Positions 54,597-63,831 of a DNA stretch of 64,000 nt are shown one piece after another. Below the pieces are notes generated by a model. That model was not told the origin of the DNA, searched no databases, and saw only the letters and a program-made list of their open reading frames with translations. The stretch is from assembly GCA_037129695.1 (NCBI GenBank), contig JBAXUL010000008.1:1-64000 (forward strand), read 5' to 3'. Origin of the DNA: CAINVV01 sp037129695. GTDB taxonomy: Bacteria > Bacteroidota > Bacteroidia > Bacteroidales > Prolixibacteraceae. Both the position numbers and the translations under genes were made by a program. Each line of letters begins with the position of its first letter. The stretch's first letter is position 1.

Positions 54597-56583
54597 AATG
54601 CAAAACGAATTGATAATTTCTTCCCGGCATCGGCCGCTGCAAAACAGTCCGGTATTCTTCATTAAAAATATTCAGAACCTTACACTCGGCAGTTATTTTG
54701 TGGGCTCCTGCAGGAAAAACCATTCCTGCACCGACGTTGTTCATGAAATAGGGATAGAGATAATCAGAGATGGTCTCTTCGTTGTTGGCGGTCGTGGTGA
54801 ATCTTTTGCTGTAATAATTCCACATCCAGTCGAAGGAAAGTCTGGACCAGGCCAAATGAATGTTCAGATTGGCAGAATTTCTTGGAATATAGGGAAGTTG
54901 ATTTCCGTAGGCCGGACTATTTTCCGTTTGGTTAACGGTTTGGGTAAAGGCATAATTTCCCTTCAAATCATAGCGAACAGTCCTGAAAGTACCGCCCCAG
55001 CCTGCGTTCGCTTCAATTCCGCTGCTGGTGACCCTGTCGATATTCGTAGGCTCCCAATATCCCTGAAACGTTGGTAACCAGATAATCCAGTCTTTAACAC
55101 CGGAAAAAAAAAGCGACAATCCGGTATGCAAATGATTGTTTCCAAAATTGAATTCGTCAATAGCTCCGAATTCGGCCTGGGAACTCTTCTCCGATCTGAG
55201 ATCAGGATTTCCTCCCGGGAAATAGTAAAGATCATTGAGTGAAGGAGGATGACTGTTACCGGCCATAGATGCCGTTATTTTCAAAGGTTTGACGGGATTT
55301 GGCTGAAACGTAAGTCTGAAAAGCGGTAGCATGGACTGATGCTGAAAATCAATCAATTGCTCCCGGGCCAGTAATACTGCTTCCCATTGGCTGTTCAGTT
55401 TGATTTCGAACTCCGCAAACAATGAATTTTCCAACCTTTTTTTATCGTAAGCGTTGATTTGAGAGGTGGGCAGGTGATTTTCTGAATTAACTTGGTGATA
55501 ATTGAACTCAATTCCTGTTATACTGGTTAGGTACCTGCTGAATTGATAGCGATATCCAATTTTGTTGATAAACGAGTGAATTTTTGCACCCGCATCTGTC
55601 ACAACCTGGTTTGGAGCCCCGTTAACTCTGTTTTCAAGCTTATAGGCAGAGTTTTGAAGGTTAAAAGCAGTCATGGCCGTTAAACGGCTATGCGAGCCAA
55701 ATAGCTTCCATTCTGCCACGGTACGAAGGGCATCTTCCGACTGTCTGTTGATATTGGAAGAGAGATCGCCTTCATTGGTGAGCAAAGTGGGAATACTACG
55801 ATCGTTGTGCTGCAACCATGTTTTTAGTGTTAACGTTTGGTTGGAAGGTACTTGAAAATAGAATTCCTGCAGAAAACCGTAATTCAGGTAACCGGCATTC
55901 CTGTTTTTTTCAACTGGATAAATATATTCACTGCTAACCGGATCAAGTGTTGCATTCAACTTGTTGGTAAAAGAAAAGTCATTGGCTGAGGAATTGTAGA
56001 AAAAAGCGCTTTTAGACTGAATCTTACTGTTACCGGTACTTATTTGCACGTATTCGTCGAATGTGCGGTAACTTCCTAATCCACTAAGTATCTTTCCCGA
56101 AAGATGATTGTTCCAGTCGGGTTTGTTTTCAAGTAAAATGGTACCGCCAAGTGCCCCGGCTGATTCAGAAAGGGAGGAGCTACCATGCATCAGTTTCACT
56201 TCGTCTGTGAAATAGACTGGTATCAATGAAAAATCAACCATTCCGAGCATGGGAGAGTTCAGTTCAAGACCATTCCAGCTAACTTTGGTATGCGATGGGG
56301 CCGTTCCGCGAAATGATGCAGTAGCCATCGCACCTCTTCCGTACTCTTTGATGAAGATGGGAGTGTTTTGGGATAAAAGCTCCGAAAGCCTCGCAGTACC
56401 TGACTTGGCAAGGGAGATCGAATCAATTTCCGATCTTGTTTCGTTGAAATTTCTGGTTATTCTGATCCCGTTGATCTGAATTGATTCCAATCTGACCGTA
56501 TCTTTCAGGGATTGTGCTTTTCCCGGCTTTGCCAGTGAAGCAAACATACAGATTGTAACCAGTACAAGGGGATAAAGTTTCAT
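54586..56583 (-). CDS. btuB: TonB-dependent outer-membrane receptor, BtuB-type (cobalamin)
   Basis: The 665-residue protein has a signal peptide (ending K-A-Q), a plug domain (about 50-150, with L-S-E-L-L-S-Q-N-T-P-I-F-I-K and A-T-A-S-F-R-G-T) and a 22-strand barrel ending in a terminal Phe (Y-Q-F-V-L-H-Y-D-F). It lacks the N-terminal carboxypeptidase-like extension common in SusC proteins. Control by the cobalamin riboswitch and the BtuG-like partner point to vitamin B12 or a related corrinoid as substrate. Its start overlaps the stop of the upstream lipoprotein gene by four bases. Confidence 0.9.
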   Translation of the reverse strand: MKLYPLVLVTICMFASLAKPGKAQSLKDTVRLESIQINGIRITRNFNETRSEIDSISLAKSGTARLSELLSQNTPIFIKEYGRGAMATASFRGTAPSHTKVSWNGLELNSPMLGMVDFSLIPVYFTDEVKLMHGSSSLSESAGALGGTILLENKPDWNNHLSGKILSGLGSYRTFDEYVQISTGNSKIQSKSAFFYNSSANDFSFTNKLNATLDPVSSEYIYPVEKNRNAGYLNYGFLQEFYFQVPSNQTLTLKTWLQHNDRSIPTLLTNEGDLSSNINRQSEDALRTVAEWKLFGSHSRLTAMTAFNLQNSAYKLENRVNGAPNQVVTDAGAKIHSFINKIGYRYQFSRYLTSITGIEFNYHQVNSENHLPTSQINAYDKKRLENSLFAEFEIKLNSQWEAVLLAREQLIDFQHQSMLPLFRLTFQPNPVKPLKITASMAGNSHPPSLNDLYYFPGGNPDLRSEKSSQAEFGAIDEFNFGNNHLHTGLSLFFSGVKDWIIWLPTFQGYWEPTNIDRVTSSGIEANAGWGGTFRTVRYDLKGNYAFTQTVNQTENSPAYGNQLPYIPRNSANLNIHLAWSRLSFDWMWNYYSKRFTTTANNEETISDYLYPYFMNNVGAGMVFPAGAHKITAECKVLNIFNEEYRTVLQRPMPGRNYQFVLHYDF

Positions 56584-57581
56584 TCATAACTCTTTTTATC
56601 CAGCATGGAAATATCTGCTGCACCACTGATTTCTGTGGAAATTTCATTTAACCAGCCAGCTATTTGAAAAACACTGCTTTGGACCTTGATAAAATCAACT
56701 TTAGCAAGGTTCGCAGGATTGCCTGCAACATCGACTGCTGAGGAGATATCGATGAAATTTGCCTTCAGTGCCGAATTGTAATCCTCATTGCTGTAACATT
56801 CGGCATAACCGAACCGGAAAAGTCCAGCTCGTGTCATCCAAAGTTCAATATTGGGATCTTTGGAAGTATTCGTATAGGCATCAGGCAACCGCTCTCCGTT
56901 AAAGGTGATGGATAACAAATCACCATATCCCGACCACCACCAGCTTTCAGCCGCGAAACCAGGTAGGAGCGTTCCGGATTTGCCCTGGTTGTCTTTCCAG
57001 GTTATATTACCTGAAGAGGCCGGTTTGTAATACGTAACCTGATAGTTATGAATTGTTTCCGCATTTTTGTACTCACTTCCTTTGATTTCCATCCATGCAC
57101 CGTCGTTGGGTAAGCCATCGTGATTGAGGTCCTCCATCACGTAGATCACACCTGGTTCTGAACTTACCGAAGGTTGTGTATAAACTGCAATATCGGGACC
57201 ATTCGCGTTAATTACTGAGTGATCGAAGCCTGCAGTGATGTATCCGCCCCATCCGCCAAGTGAAGTAAATGATTTGCCATTGACCCATGGTTCTCCGATT
57301 AAGTTGTTTCCTTTTTCGTCAGGGGAAATCAGGGTGGCATGTTGACCCGGCCCGTACCGGTAATCAAATACCCTGGTGATATATGGAGATGATTTGGGTA
57401 ATACAGCCAGTTTGTTGTCAACGATCAAATCACTACCTGTACAGGATGACAGGGTGAATATGGCTGCCAAAGCCAGCATCACTAATGCATTACTGGTGAA
57501 TTGTAAGCCAATCCAATACCATACCCCTGAACTGCGTCCTGAATACGGAATTGACAATGAAAATTCTTTTTTAAGAATCAC
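56580..57581 (-). CDS. Uncharacterised surface lipoprotein of the B12 operon
   Basis: The 333-residue frame has a lipobox L-S-S-C (Cys47) after an unusually long N-terminal region, so the true start may be internal (ATG at residue 35). The mature protein is beta-rich, with Trp/Gly-rich stretches and phrases such as V-M-E-D-L-N-H-D-G-L-P-N-D and W-M-E-I-K-G-S-E-Y. I recall similar proteins in Bacteroidota B12 loci annotated only as cell-surface proteins. It is the first gene behind the cobalamin riboswitch and overlaps btuB by four bases. A cobalamin-binding or delivery role is inferred from context alone. Confidence 0.72.
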   Translation of the reverse strand: MILKKEFSLSIPYSGRSSGVWYWIGLQFTSNALVMLALAAIFTLSSCTGSDLIVDNKLAVLPKSSPYITRVFDYRYGPGQHATLISPDEKGNNLIGEPWVNGKSFTSLGGWGGYITAGFDHSVINANGPDIAVYTQPSVSSEPGVIYVMEDLNHDGLPNDGAWMEIKGSEYKNAETIHNYQVTYYKPASSGNITWKDNQGKSGTLLPGFAAESWWWSGYGDLLSITFNGERLPDAYTNTSKDPNIELWMTRAGLFRFGYAECYSNEDYNSALKANFIDISSAVDVAGNPANLAKVDFIKVQSSVFQIAGWLNEISTEISGAADISMLDKKSYE

Positions 57582-57669
57582 TGTGTCAGAATAAAATTAC
57601 TAAAATGACAATTAGCCAAACGGAAAATAACAGACAGAATAATATCATCTGCAGGCTTTTATCCCGAAA

Positions 57670-57855
57670 GCTTAATCGATGAATGGCTGGTCTTCTGACT
57701 TATCCCGATTTTTGATCTCCTTCCCGTCCGTTGGGGAACAAACAGTGGATTAATGATCAAAAACATACTATCCCTCGAAGGGATCGGGCATACAGCAGCG
57801 GGAACTGTACCGGATTCTCACCGGATTCCCAATTAAGCCGTGTGGCACCAATTCA
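57670..57855 (-). promoter_or_regulatory. Cobalamin riboswitch (AdoCbl type)
   Basis: On the minus strand the core reads GGTGCCACACGG, then GGGAATCCGGTGAGAATCCGG (57810-57830), then CCCGCTGCTGT, and ends with the B12 box AGTCAGAAGACCAGCC (57700-57685). These are the landmark sequences of the cobalamin riboswitch, in correct order. It lies in the leader of the lipoprotein-btuB-btuG-like operon, about 90 bases before the first start codon, and should repress the operon when cobalamin binds. The expression platform (translation block or terminator) is not resolved. Confidence 0.93.
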
Positions 57856-57858
57856 ATG

Positions 57859-57866
57859 CAAACTTA
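57859..57866 (-). promoter_or_regulatory. -7 promoter box (TAAGTTTG on minus strand) of the B12 operon
   Basis: A full TAnnTTTG match on the minus strand that would place the transcript start only a few bases before the riboswitch's first helix, as expected for a riboswitch-led mRNA. The -33 element is weak. Confidence 0.6.
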
Positions 57867-58033
57867 CAAAATTTGTTCTGATTACAGTGTTAAAAAGATA
57901 CACTAAATTTACCCTGAAAAGCAATTTCACTTTTTAGATCGGAAATCGATCCAAACCTCATCCGGGGTACCGAACAGAAAATTGGGATAAACTTAATTTT
58001 ATACTTCAATTAAAATATTTTAAATAATTAAAT

Positions 58034-59488
58034 ATGAGTAATTTAATAAATTTGGAGCCTCAATCAATATGGCATTATTTCAATGAGGTTTCCAAAGTAC
58101 CCCGACCATCCAAACACGAGGATAAAATAATTGATTTTCTGCTGCGTTTTGCGGTTTCTAACCGGCTCGAAGCCAAACGGGATGAGTCGGGTAATATAGT
58201 TATCAGAAAGTCCGGTACCAAAGGGATGGAAAGTGCGAAGGCGGTCATTTTGCAATCGCACATGGACATGGTATGTGAGAAGAACGAAGGAGTTGAGCAT
58301 GATTTTTTCAATGATCCGATTGTCCCGATCATAGAAAACGGATGGGTAAGGGCTGAAAATACGACCCTCGGAGCGGATTGCGGTATCGGAATGGCAGCTG
58401 CGTTGGCTATCCTGGCCGACAAGGAGCTCCAACATCCTCCAATTGAAGCTTTATTTACTGTGGATGAAGAGACTGGCCTGACCGGCGCACAAGCCTTACA
58501 ACCAGGTTTTTTGGCAGGTAAGATCCTGCTTAATCTGGATTCTGAAGACGAGGGGGAACTTTTTATTGGCTGCGCGGGAGGAATTGATACCACAGCCTCC
58601 TTCAAATTTCAGTCAGAGGTGGTTCCTGCAAACACTGTTGCCTTCAAAATAGCCGTTTCCGGATTATCAGGAGGCCATTCGGGGGACGACATTGAAAAGG
58701 GGAGAGGCAATTCCATAAAAATATTGAATCGCTTTGTTTATCAGTTGATTGAAGACTGCGAATGCCATATCTCAAGTTTCAATGGAGGCAATCTTCGCAA
58801 TGCGATTCCCAGGGAAGCCTCCGTCGTTTTGGTGGTGCCCTCGGCAAAAAAGGAGCATCTGGCAATTGAATTGAATCATTTCAGGGCCAGTATGGAAAAT
58901 GAGCTGTTTATGAAGGAACCAAAGTTTAAGATTGCCCTTGAAAGCACCGATATGCCTGAATCTGTAATGGATTCTTTCAGCCAGTCAAAGCTGGTCAATG
59001 CAATCTACGCTTTGCCTCATGGCGTTCATTCATTCAGTTTCCGTATGCCTGGAATGGTGGAAACTTCTACCAATCTTGCCAGTATTAAATTTAAACCGGG
59101 ATCAGTCATTGAAATTGTAACAAGCCAGCGGAGCGATCAGGAAAGTGGCAAACAGGATATTGCCCAGATGGTTGAGACCGTTTTTCGTTTGATGGGTGCC
59201 ACAGTTTCAAGGGGAGACGGCTATTGTGGCTGGACCCCCAATCCCTCTTCGCACGTTCTTGAGGTCTCAAGAAACCTGTATGAAACCCTGTTTGGTGTGA
59301 AGCCTATTGTCCGTTCCATCCATGCCGGACTGGAATGCGGACTATTTCTGGAGAAATTCCCTGATCTGGATATGATCTCTTTCGGACCAACCTTGCGTGG
59401 AGTTCATTCACCTGATGAAAAGATCGAGATTGCTTCAGTCGGCAAATTCTGGAAATTCTTGACAGAATTGCTGCCATTGCTGGCTTGA
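58034..59488 (+). CDS. pepD: Aminoacyl-histidine dipeptidase (M20 family, PepD)
   Basis: The 484-residue length and motifs match PepD. Zinc ligands lie in Q-S-H-M-D-M-V, T-L-G-A-D-C-G-I-G and D-E-E-T-G-L-T, with a C-terminal His in G-V-H-S-P-D-E. A lid domain spans about 210-380. PepD hydrolyses Xaa-His dipeptides such as carnosine and other small peptides in the cytosol. It is monocistronic, ending at a strong hairpin. Confidence 0.95.
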   Translation: MSNLINLEPQSIWHYFNEVSKVPRPSKHEDKIIDFLLRFAVSNRLEAKRDESGNIVIRKSGTKGMESAKAVILQSHMDMVCEKNEGVEHDFFNDPIVPIIENGWVRAENTTLGADCGIGMAAALAILADKELQHPPIEALFTVDEETGLTGAQALQPGFLAGKILLNLDSEDEGELFIGCAGGIDTTASFKFQSEVVPANTVAFKIAVSGLSGGHSGDDIEKGRGNSIKILNRFVYQLIEDCECHISSFNGGNLRNAIPREASVVLVVPSAKKEHLAIELNHFRASMENELFMKEPKFKIALESTDMPESVMDSFSQSKLVNAIYALPHGVHSFSFRMPGMVETSTNLASIKFKPGSVIEIVTSQRSDQESGKQDIAQMVETVFRLMGATVSRGDGYCGWTPNPSSHVLEVSRNLYETLFGVKPIVRSIHAGLECGLFLEKFPDLDMISFGPTLRGVHSPDEKIEIASVGKFWKFLTELLPLLA

Positions 59489-59538
59489 GGCAAATTTTAC
59501 ATGAAGAATATTGTGCTTTGAATATCTTTTTCTTCACA

Positions 59539-59577
59539 AAAAAAGGGTTGAAACATTCGCTGTTTCAACCCTTTTTT
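59539..59577. terminator. Strong bidirectional terminator
   Basis: A 17-bp perfect stem (AAAAAAGGGTTGAAACA / TGTTTCAACCCTTTTTT) with a 5-base loop separates pepD from the convergent M28 gene. A- and T-runs suit both directions. Confidence 0.93.
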
Positions 59578-59606
59578 ATACTGAATTTCAGTCTGATATG
59601 ATATTG

Positions 59607-61370
59607 TCAAAGTGTGACGATATAAACTTTCTTTTCCGCACCCCGCATAACATCCACCGAAATAATGTCTGCCGGAGAATAGGCCTTCATTCTGGACATG
59701 TAATCATAAATATTCCCTACCTTTTTGCCATCAATGGCTATGATGACGTCACCTTTCTGCAGGCCTGCCTTGGCGGCTGGTTTGCCGGGTGTTACTCCGT
59801 CAATCCGCATGCCCTCTTTCTCAGAACCAACAAAATCAGGAATAATGCCCAGGGTTACTTTTAAATCAGTTCGTCCGGAGGCACCCACTTTCGGGCCGCT
59901 TTCCTGGTAAGTAAGATTTTTTGCGCGATTGGCTACTTCTCTGATCAGGAGATACGCATTCTCGGTTATCAGTCGTTCACCTTCCAGGTTGATCCTGTCC
60001 CAGGTGTCTTTCGGTGTATGGTACTGATCGTGTACACCCGAGGTAAAGTATAGTACCGGAATATTTTCACCGTAAAAGGAGGCATGATCCGAAGGACCAT
60101 ATCCTTCTTTGGATATTTTGAGGGTGAAACCACGAACGAGACTGTCAATCAATGCGTTGGATTCCAGAGATGTCCCTACTCCTCCAATGGTCAATTCTTT
60201 CGCCGAATCGAGTCTGCCTACCATGTCGAAATTAAACATGGCACCCACTTTTTTCAGGTTGACCGGAGGTTCAGTTACGAATGCTTTTGAACCAATCAGC
60301 CCAAATTCTTCAGCAGTAAAGGCAGCGAAGACGATGGAACGCTTGTTGTTTTTTTCATTGGAGAATTTCTGGGCAAGTTCAATAACTGCTGCAACACCCG
60401 AAGCATTGTCGTCCGCACCATGATGAACAGCTACACTATCAGGCATCCTGGATCCAGATCCGATTCCGCCATAGCCAAGGTGGTCATAATGGGCACCAAC
60501 CACCACAAACTCTCCGGAGAGTTTGGGATCTCTCCCCGGCACCATCCCCACGACATTCTGGGTCATTGTGATTTTTGGCAACACGGAAGCCTCCCCTTTG
60601 ATCGATATTTCTGTGACTTTGAAAAAGGGTTTCTGCTCAGTTTTGATTTGATTTTCAATACCGCTGAATGTCAATTCCTTGTTTAGCAGAATATCTGCAG
60701 TTTTTTGGGCAATTTTCATGACAGGCACAGAATAGGGAGCACTGTTCTTGTCAAACATAACCGTTTTGGTCGCGCCTTTGGTATTGAAGTCGGGTGTTAC
60801 CACCAAAATACCGGCAGCATGGTGATCGATGGCATTCAGGACTTTAGAACGAACATCACTGTACTTTTTGGCTTCTTTGCTTTGCTGAAGATGGGCGGGT
60901 AACCCGTCAAAAATCAGTACCCAATGGTTGTCGGCCTGAAGATTACTGTAATCATCCCATTTCAGGCTGTCAGTAGAGATGGTCATCCCGTAACCCGCAA
61001 CGATCAGTTTACCAGAGAAAGATTTGTTGGCAGAAAAGAACAAGGGTTCGTAATCAGTACTCAATTCAAAAATTTGTCCGTTGGATGCCAGATGGTTTTC
61101 ATTTCCAAATTTAAATCCTGTAACAAGCTTAACCGGTTGAAATCCTTTGTTATACAGCATCTTTATTCCGGCCTTTTTAAACTTCTCCGCAATAAAATGT
61201 GCTGCGAGAGAGTCTCCCGGAAGTCCCGGTTTCCTACCCTGGAATTCGTCGGATGCTAGAGTTTTGATTGAATTGGATAGCTCCTGAGTCGTAATTTTTG
61301 GCTGGTATTGAACGGTGCAGGCCGAAATAGCAGCGGAAGCAAATAGAATGCTTTGAATAAGAATCTTCAT
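59607..61370 (-). CDS. M28-family metallopeptidase lipoprotein with C-terminal PDZ domain
   Basis: This 587-residue protein has a lipobox-like I-S-A-C (Cys18), a PA-type insert, and an M28 zinc peptidase domain: H in G-A-H-Y-D-H-L-G, D in G-A-D-D-N-A-S-G, E-E in T-A-E-E-F-G, D in N-F-D-M-V-G-R and H in Q-Y-H-T-P-K-D. A PDZ domain (about 505-587, with A-A-K-A-G-L-Q-K-G-D-V-I) closes it. It is an exported aminopeptidase anchored to a membrane. The PDZ may present peptides or localise it. A -7 box is at 61405-61412. Confidence 0.93.
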   Translation of the reverse strand: MKILIQSILFASAAISACTVQYQPKITTQELSNSIKTLASDEFQGRKPGLPGDSLAAHFIAEKFKKAGIKMLYNKGFQPVKLVTGFKFGNENHLASNGQIFELSTDYEPLFFSANKSFSGKLIVAGYGMTISTDSLKWDDYSNLQADNHWVLIFDGLPAHLQQSKEAKKYSDVRSKVLNAIDHHAAGILVVTPDFNTKGATKTVMFDKNSAPYSVPVMKIAQKTADILLNKELTFSGIENQIKTEQKPFFKVTEISIKGEASVLPKITMTQNVVGMVPGRDPKLSGEFVVVGAHYDHLGYGGIGSGSRMPDSVAVHHGADDNASGVAAVIELAQKFSNEKNNKRSIVFAAFTAEEFGLIGSKAFVTEPPVNLKKVGAMFNFDMVGRLDSAKELTIGGVGTSLESNALIDSLVRGFTLKISKEGYGPSDHASFYGENIPVLYFTSGVHDQYHTPKDTWDRINLEGERLITENAYLLIREVANRAKNLTYQESGPKVGASGRTDLKVTLGIIPDFVGSEKEGMRIDGVTPGKPAAKAGLQKGDVIIAIDGKKVGNIYDYMSRMKAYSPADIISVDVMRGAEKKVYIVTL

Positions 61371-61404
61371 TTTAAAGGTTTTACTGAAAGATCAATTGGA
61401 TCAG

Positions 61405-61412
61405 CAAATATA
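61405..61412 (-). promoter_or_regulatory. -7 promoter box (TATATTTG on minus strand) for the M28 gene
   Basis: A full TAnnTTTG match about 35 bases before the M28 ATG. No -33 TTG at usual spacing. Confidence 0.45.
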
Positions 61413-61515
61413 ATGATCTCTTCATCTTTTTTAATGTTTTTTGGTGAACAGGATCACCGAATATTTAGTTTATTTGTAAAAAAGATACCTGAATTATTAA
61501 CCTTGCAGATTTGGT

Positions 61516-62550
61516 ATGAGATTATTTTCGAACCGCGGTATTTGGGTCTCATTTGGATTGTTGGTATTGCTTTCATCCTGTATTTCCACAGGCAAAATTT
61601 CCATACAGGTTTCGGTACCTCCTAAAAGGGCAATTCCTGCTGAGATACAAAGCGTTGTACTGATGAACAGGAGTATGACGCCCGAATTCTCCGTTCTTAA
61701 TCAGGATTCTCTTGAAAACCTTTTTATCAGAAAGAAATTAAATCTGGATATTGTTCTACTCGACAGCCTTGCAGCAGACACCACACTCCAGGCGATCGGA
61801 CAAGCTATGTATGAATCAGGAAGATTCGATGTTGTAGTTCCTTTGAGAAGGAATTTGCCCTACAACAACCTATCCGGCAGGAATCAATCACCTTCATTAT
61901 CTTTAAAGCAGGTCCGGCAAATTTGCAATGAATTCAAGACAGATGCTCTTCTTTTACTTGAAAATTTCACTGAAAAGATCAACACCTCCTATAGATCGGA
62001 ATCCGGATTTTCTGATGGTGTACCTGTGAAACAATTCACTGCTTTTGTGCAGGTTGCCTATCATTCGAATTGGAAATTGTACCAACCGCTTGAAAAATTG
62101 CTGGTAGCAAAGTTTGAAGTGAAAGACACGATTTTTTGGGAGAAAAACGGATTCAGTCTTCAGGAGACCTACGAAAAACTACCTACGATCAAAGAAGCAC
62201 TGATTGAAGGTGCCATTGAAAATGGACAGAACCTGGCATCCTATTTTTCTCCGTCATGGAAACAGGATGAGCGAATGTATTATTTGACCAACAACCAGGA
62301 AGCAGATAAGGCTGTTTTCCACCTGAAGAAAAATGAATGGAAAGAGGCTCAGGAGATCTGGATGAAATTTTCTGCTTCCAACTCTGCCACCTTCCGTAGC
62401 AGGATCGAATATAATCTTGCTTTGGCATCAGAAATGAATGGCGACCTGAAAGAGGCTATTGTTTGGGCCACCAAGTCCTTTCATTCCAAATATTCCAAAC
62501 CTGCCGAAGATTATATCAGGCTGTTGAATTCATATATTGATAACAAATAA
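61516..62550 (+). CDS. DUF6340 family lipoprotein
   Basis: The 344-residue protein has a lipobox L-S-S-C (Cys22). It shows the DUF6340 pattern: an N-terminal domain beginning S-V-V-L-M-N-R-S, a middle part with T-D-A-L-L-L-L-E-N-F (a likely GNA1162/CsgG-like fold), and a C-terminal TPR-like region (for example W-K-E-A-Q-E-I-W and K-E-A-I-V-W-A). It is membrane-anchored, facing the periplasm. The family's function is unknown. It diverges from the M28 peptidase and precedes fabG by 119 bases, which has its own promoter. Confidence 0.82.
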   Translation: MRLFSNRGIWVSFGLLVLLSSCISTGKISIQVSVPPKRAIPAEIQSVVLMNRSMTPEFSVLNQDSLENLFIRKKLNLDIVLLDSLAADTTLQAIGQAMYESGRFDVVVPLRRNLPYNNLSGRNQSPSLSLKQVRQICNEFKTDALLLLENFTEKINTSYRSESGFSDGVPVKQFTAFVQVAYHSNWKLYQPLEKLLVAKFEVKDTIFWEKNGFSLQETYEKLPTIKEALIEGAIENGQNLASYFSPSWKQDERMYYLTNNQEADKAVFHLKKNEWKEAQEIWMKFSASNSATFRSRIEYNLALASEMNGDLKEAIVWATKSFHSKYSKPAEDYIRLLNSYIDNK

Positions 62551-62567
62551 CATTATTGTTATTTTTG
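62537..62567 (+). promoter_or_regulatory. Promoter of fabG
   Basis: TTG at 62537-62539 and TATTTTTG at 62560-62567 are separated by 20 bases; the fabG ATG at 62670 follows by about 100 bases. The -33 element overlaps the end of the DUF6340 gene. Confidence 0.6.
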
Positions 62568-62669
62568 CCCTGTCTTTTTTGGAGGTCATTCGTCTAAAAA
62601 TATCCTGTTTGTCTTATTGCCCCCATCAAACACAAAGAAGATTATTAATTATTGATTAAATTAAATAGT

Positions 62670-63416
62670 ATGAGTTTATTGGAAGGAAAGACCGCTATTG
62701 TGACCGGAGCCAGCCGTGGCATCGGAAAATCTATTGCTGTCTTGTTTGCTCAGAATGGTTGCAATGTCGCATTTACAGACCTTTTTTATGATGATATTGC
62801 CAAAGAGACTGAAAAAGAGCTACTCGCGTTGGGTGTAAAAGCAAAAGCCTACGCCTCGGATGCATCTAAATACGATGATACGGTGCAGGTCGTAGACCAG
62901 ATCGTCAAAGATTTCGGAGGCATTGACATTTTGGTGAACAATGCGGGCATCACAAAAGATACTTTGCTGATGAGAATGTCGCAGGAGCAATGGGATGCAG
63001 TAATCAACGTCAACCTGAAATCGGTATTTAATTTTACCAAGGCAGTCCAGATGACCATGCTGAAACAAAAAGGCGGATCAATCATCAATATGAGCTCTGT
63101 CGTGGGTGTCAGCGGCAATGCCGGGCAATCCAACTATTCTGCATCCAAGGCAGGAATCATTGGTTTCACCAAATCAATTGCCAAGGAGCTTGGCTCACGG
63201 GGAATACGTTCCAATGCAATCGCACCGGGCTTTATCATCACCGAGATGACCGCAAAAATTCCTGAGGATGCCCGCAAACAGTGGGAAGCTACTATTCCGA
63301 TGAAACGCGGCGGACAGCCTGAAGAAGTTGCGAAGGTAGCTCTCTTTCTGGCTTCAGACCTTTCGTCTTATGTTTCGGGTCAGGTTATTAATGTATGTGG
63401 TGCGATGAACACTTAA
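62670..63416 (+). CDS. fabG: 3-oxoacyl-ACP reductase
   Basis: I choose the ATG at 62670 (248 residues, M-S-L-L-E-G-K-T); the frame extends to a TTG at 62652. It is a classical short-chain dehydrogenase: cofactor motif T-G-A-S-R-G-I-G (12-19), N-N-A-G-I, and the catalytic triad Ser, Tyr and Lys in M-S-S-V-V-G and Y-S-A-S-K. It reduces 3-oxoacyl-ACP with NADPH in fatty-acid elongation. No other fab genes are adjacent. A hairpin follows at 63503. Confidence 0.93.
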   Translation: MSLLEGKTAIVTGASRGIGKSIAVLFAQNGCNVAFTDLFYDDIAKETEKELLALGVKAKAYASDASKYDDTVQVVDQIVKDFGGIDILVNNAGITKDTLLMRMSQEQWDAVINVNLKSVFNFTKAVQMTMLKQKGGSIINMSSVVGVSGNAGQSNYSASKAGIIGFTKSIAKELGSRGIRSNAIAPGFIITEMTAKIPEDARKQWEATIPMKRGGQPEEVAKVALFLASDLSSYVSGQVINVCGAMNT

Positions 63417-63831
63417 ACCCATTGGGAAATATTCCGCTCTACTCAATGATACTTTGATTTTGGAATTTAAAGATCACCCATTGAGATAGCAATTCGGTAA
63501 GGAAAAGAGGGTAATCCGGCATGGAGTACCCTCTTTTTTCTTTAATTTTAAAGGATTCCCAAAAGATGAGGTTCATTAGGGCCGAAAATGAATGGGGGTA
63601 TTGGCTTGGCCTGAATTGATTCAATTTGGCGGTAAAAATCGAAATACAATCCAAGCAATAAATATCATCTTTAGGGATGAAAAGTTATCCGGCATTGTTT
63701 TGTACGTTTGATAGGCTAAATTCCATATTTTGGATAGGTAAAGTATTGGCATGGAAATTTAGGAACGAAGTTTTATCCGGGTGAATGAAAAGTATCACGG
63801 ATTGAGTAAGTTGAAAAGTAATTGATTAATA
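63417..63831. other. 415-base intergenic region after fabG
   Basis: Holds the fabG terminator (63503-63539). A TAnnTTTG match (TACGTTTG, 63703-63710) lies about 120 bases before the last gene and may be its promoter, but the leader would be long. No RNA gene or coding frame is supported. Confidence 0.5.
63503..63539 (+). terminator. Terminator after fabG
   Basis: An 11-bp stem (AAAAGAGGGTA / TACCCTCTTTT) with a short inner TCC/GGA helix is followed by TTTTTT. Confidence 0.8.

Larger units (their letters stand above)
57582..58033. other. 452-base intergenic region holding the cobalamin riboswitch
   Basis: Contains the riboswitch (57670-57855), its -7 box (57859-57866) and about 90 bases of leader before the lipoprotein gene. 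The pepD side (57870-58033) is AT-rich, with no clear promoter match. Confidence 0.7.
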
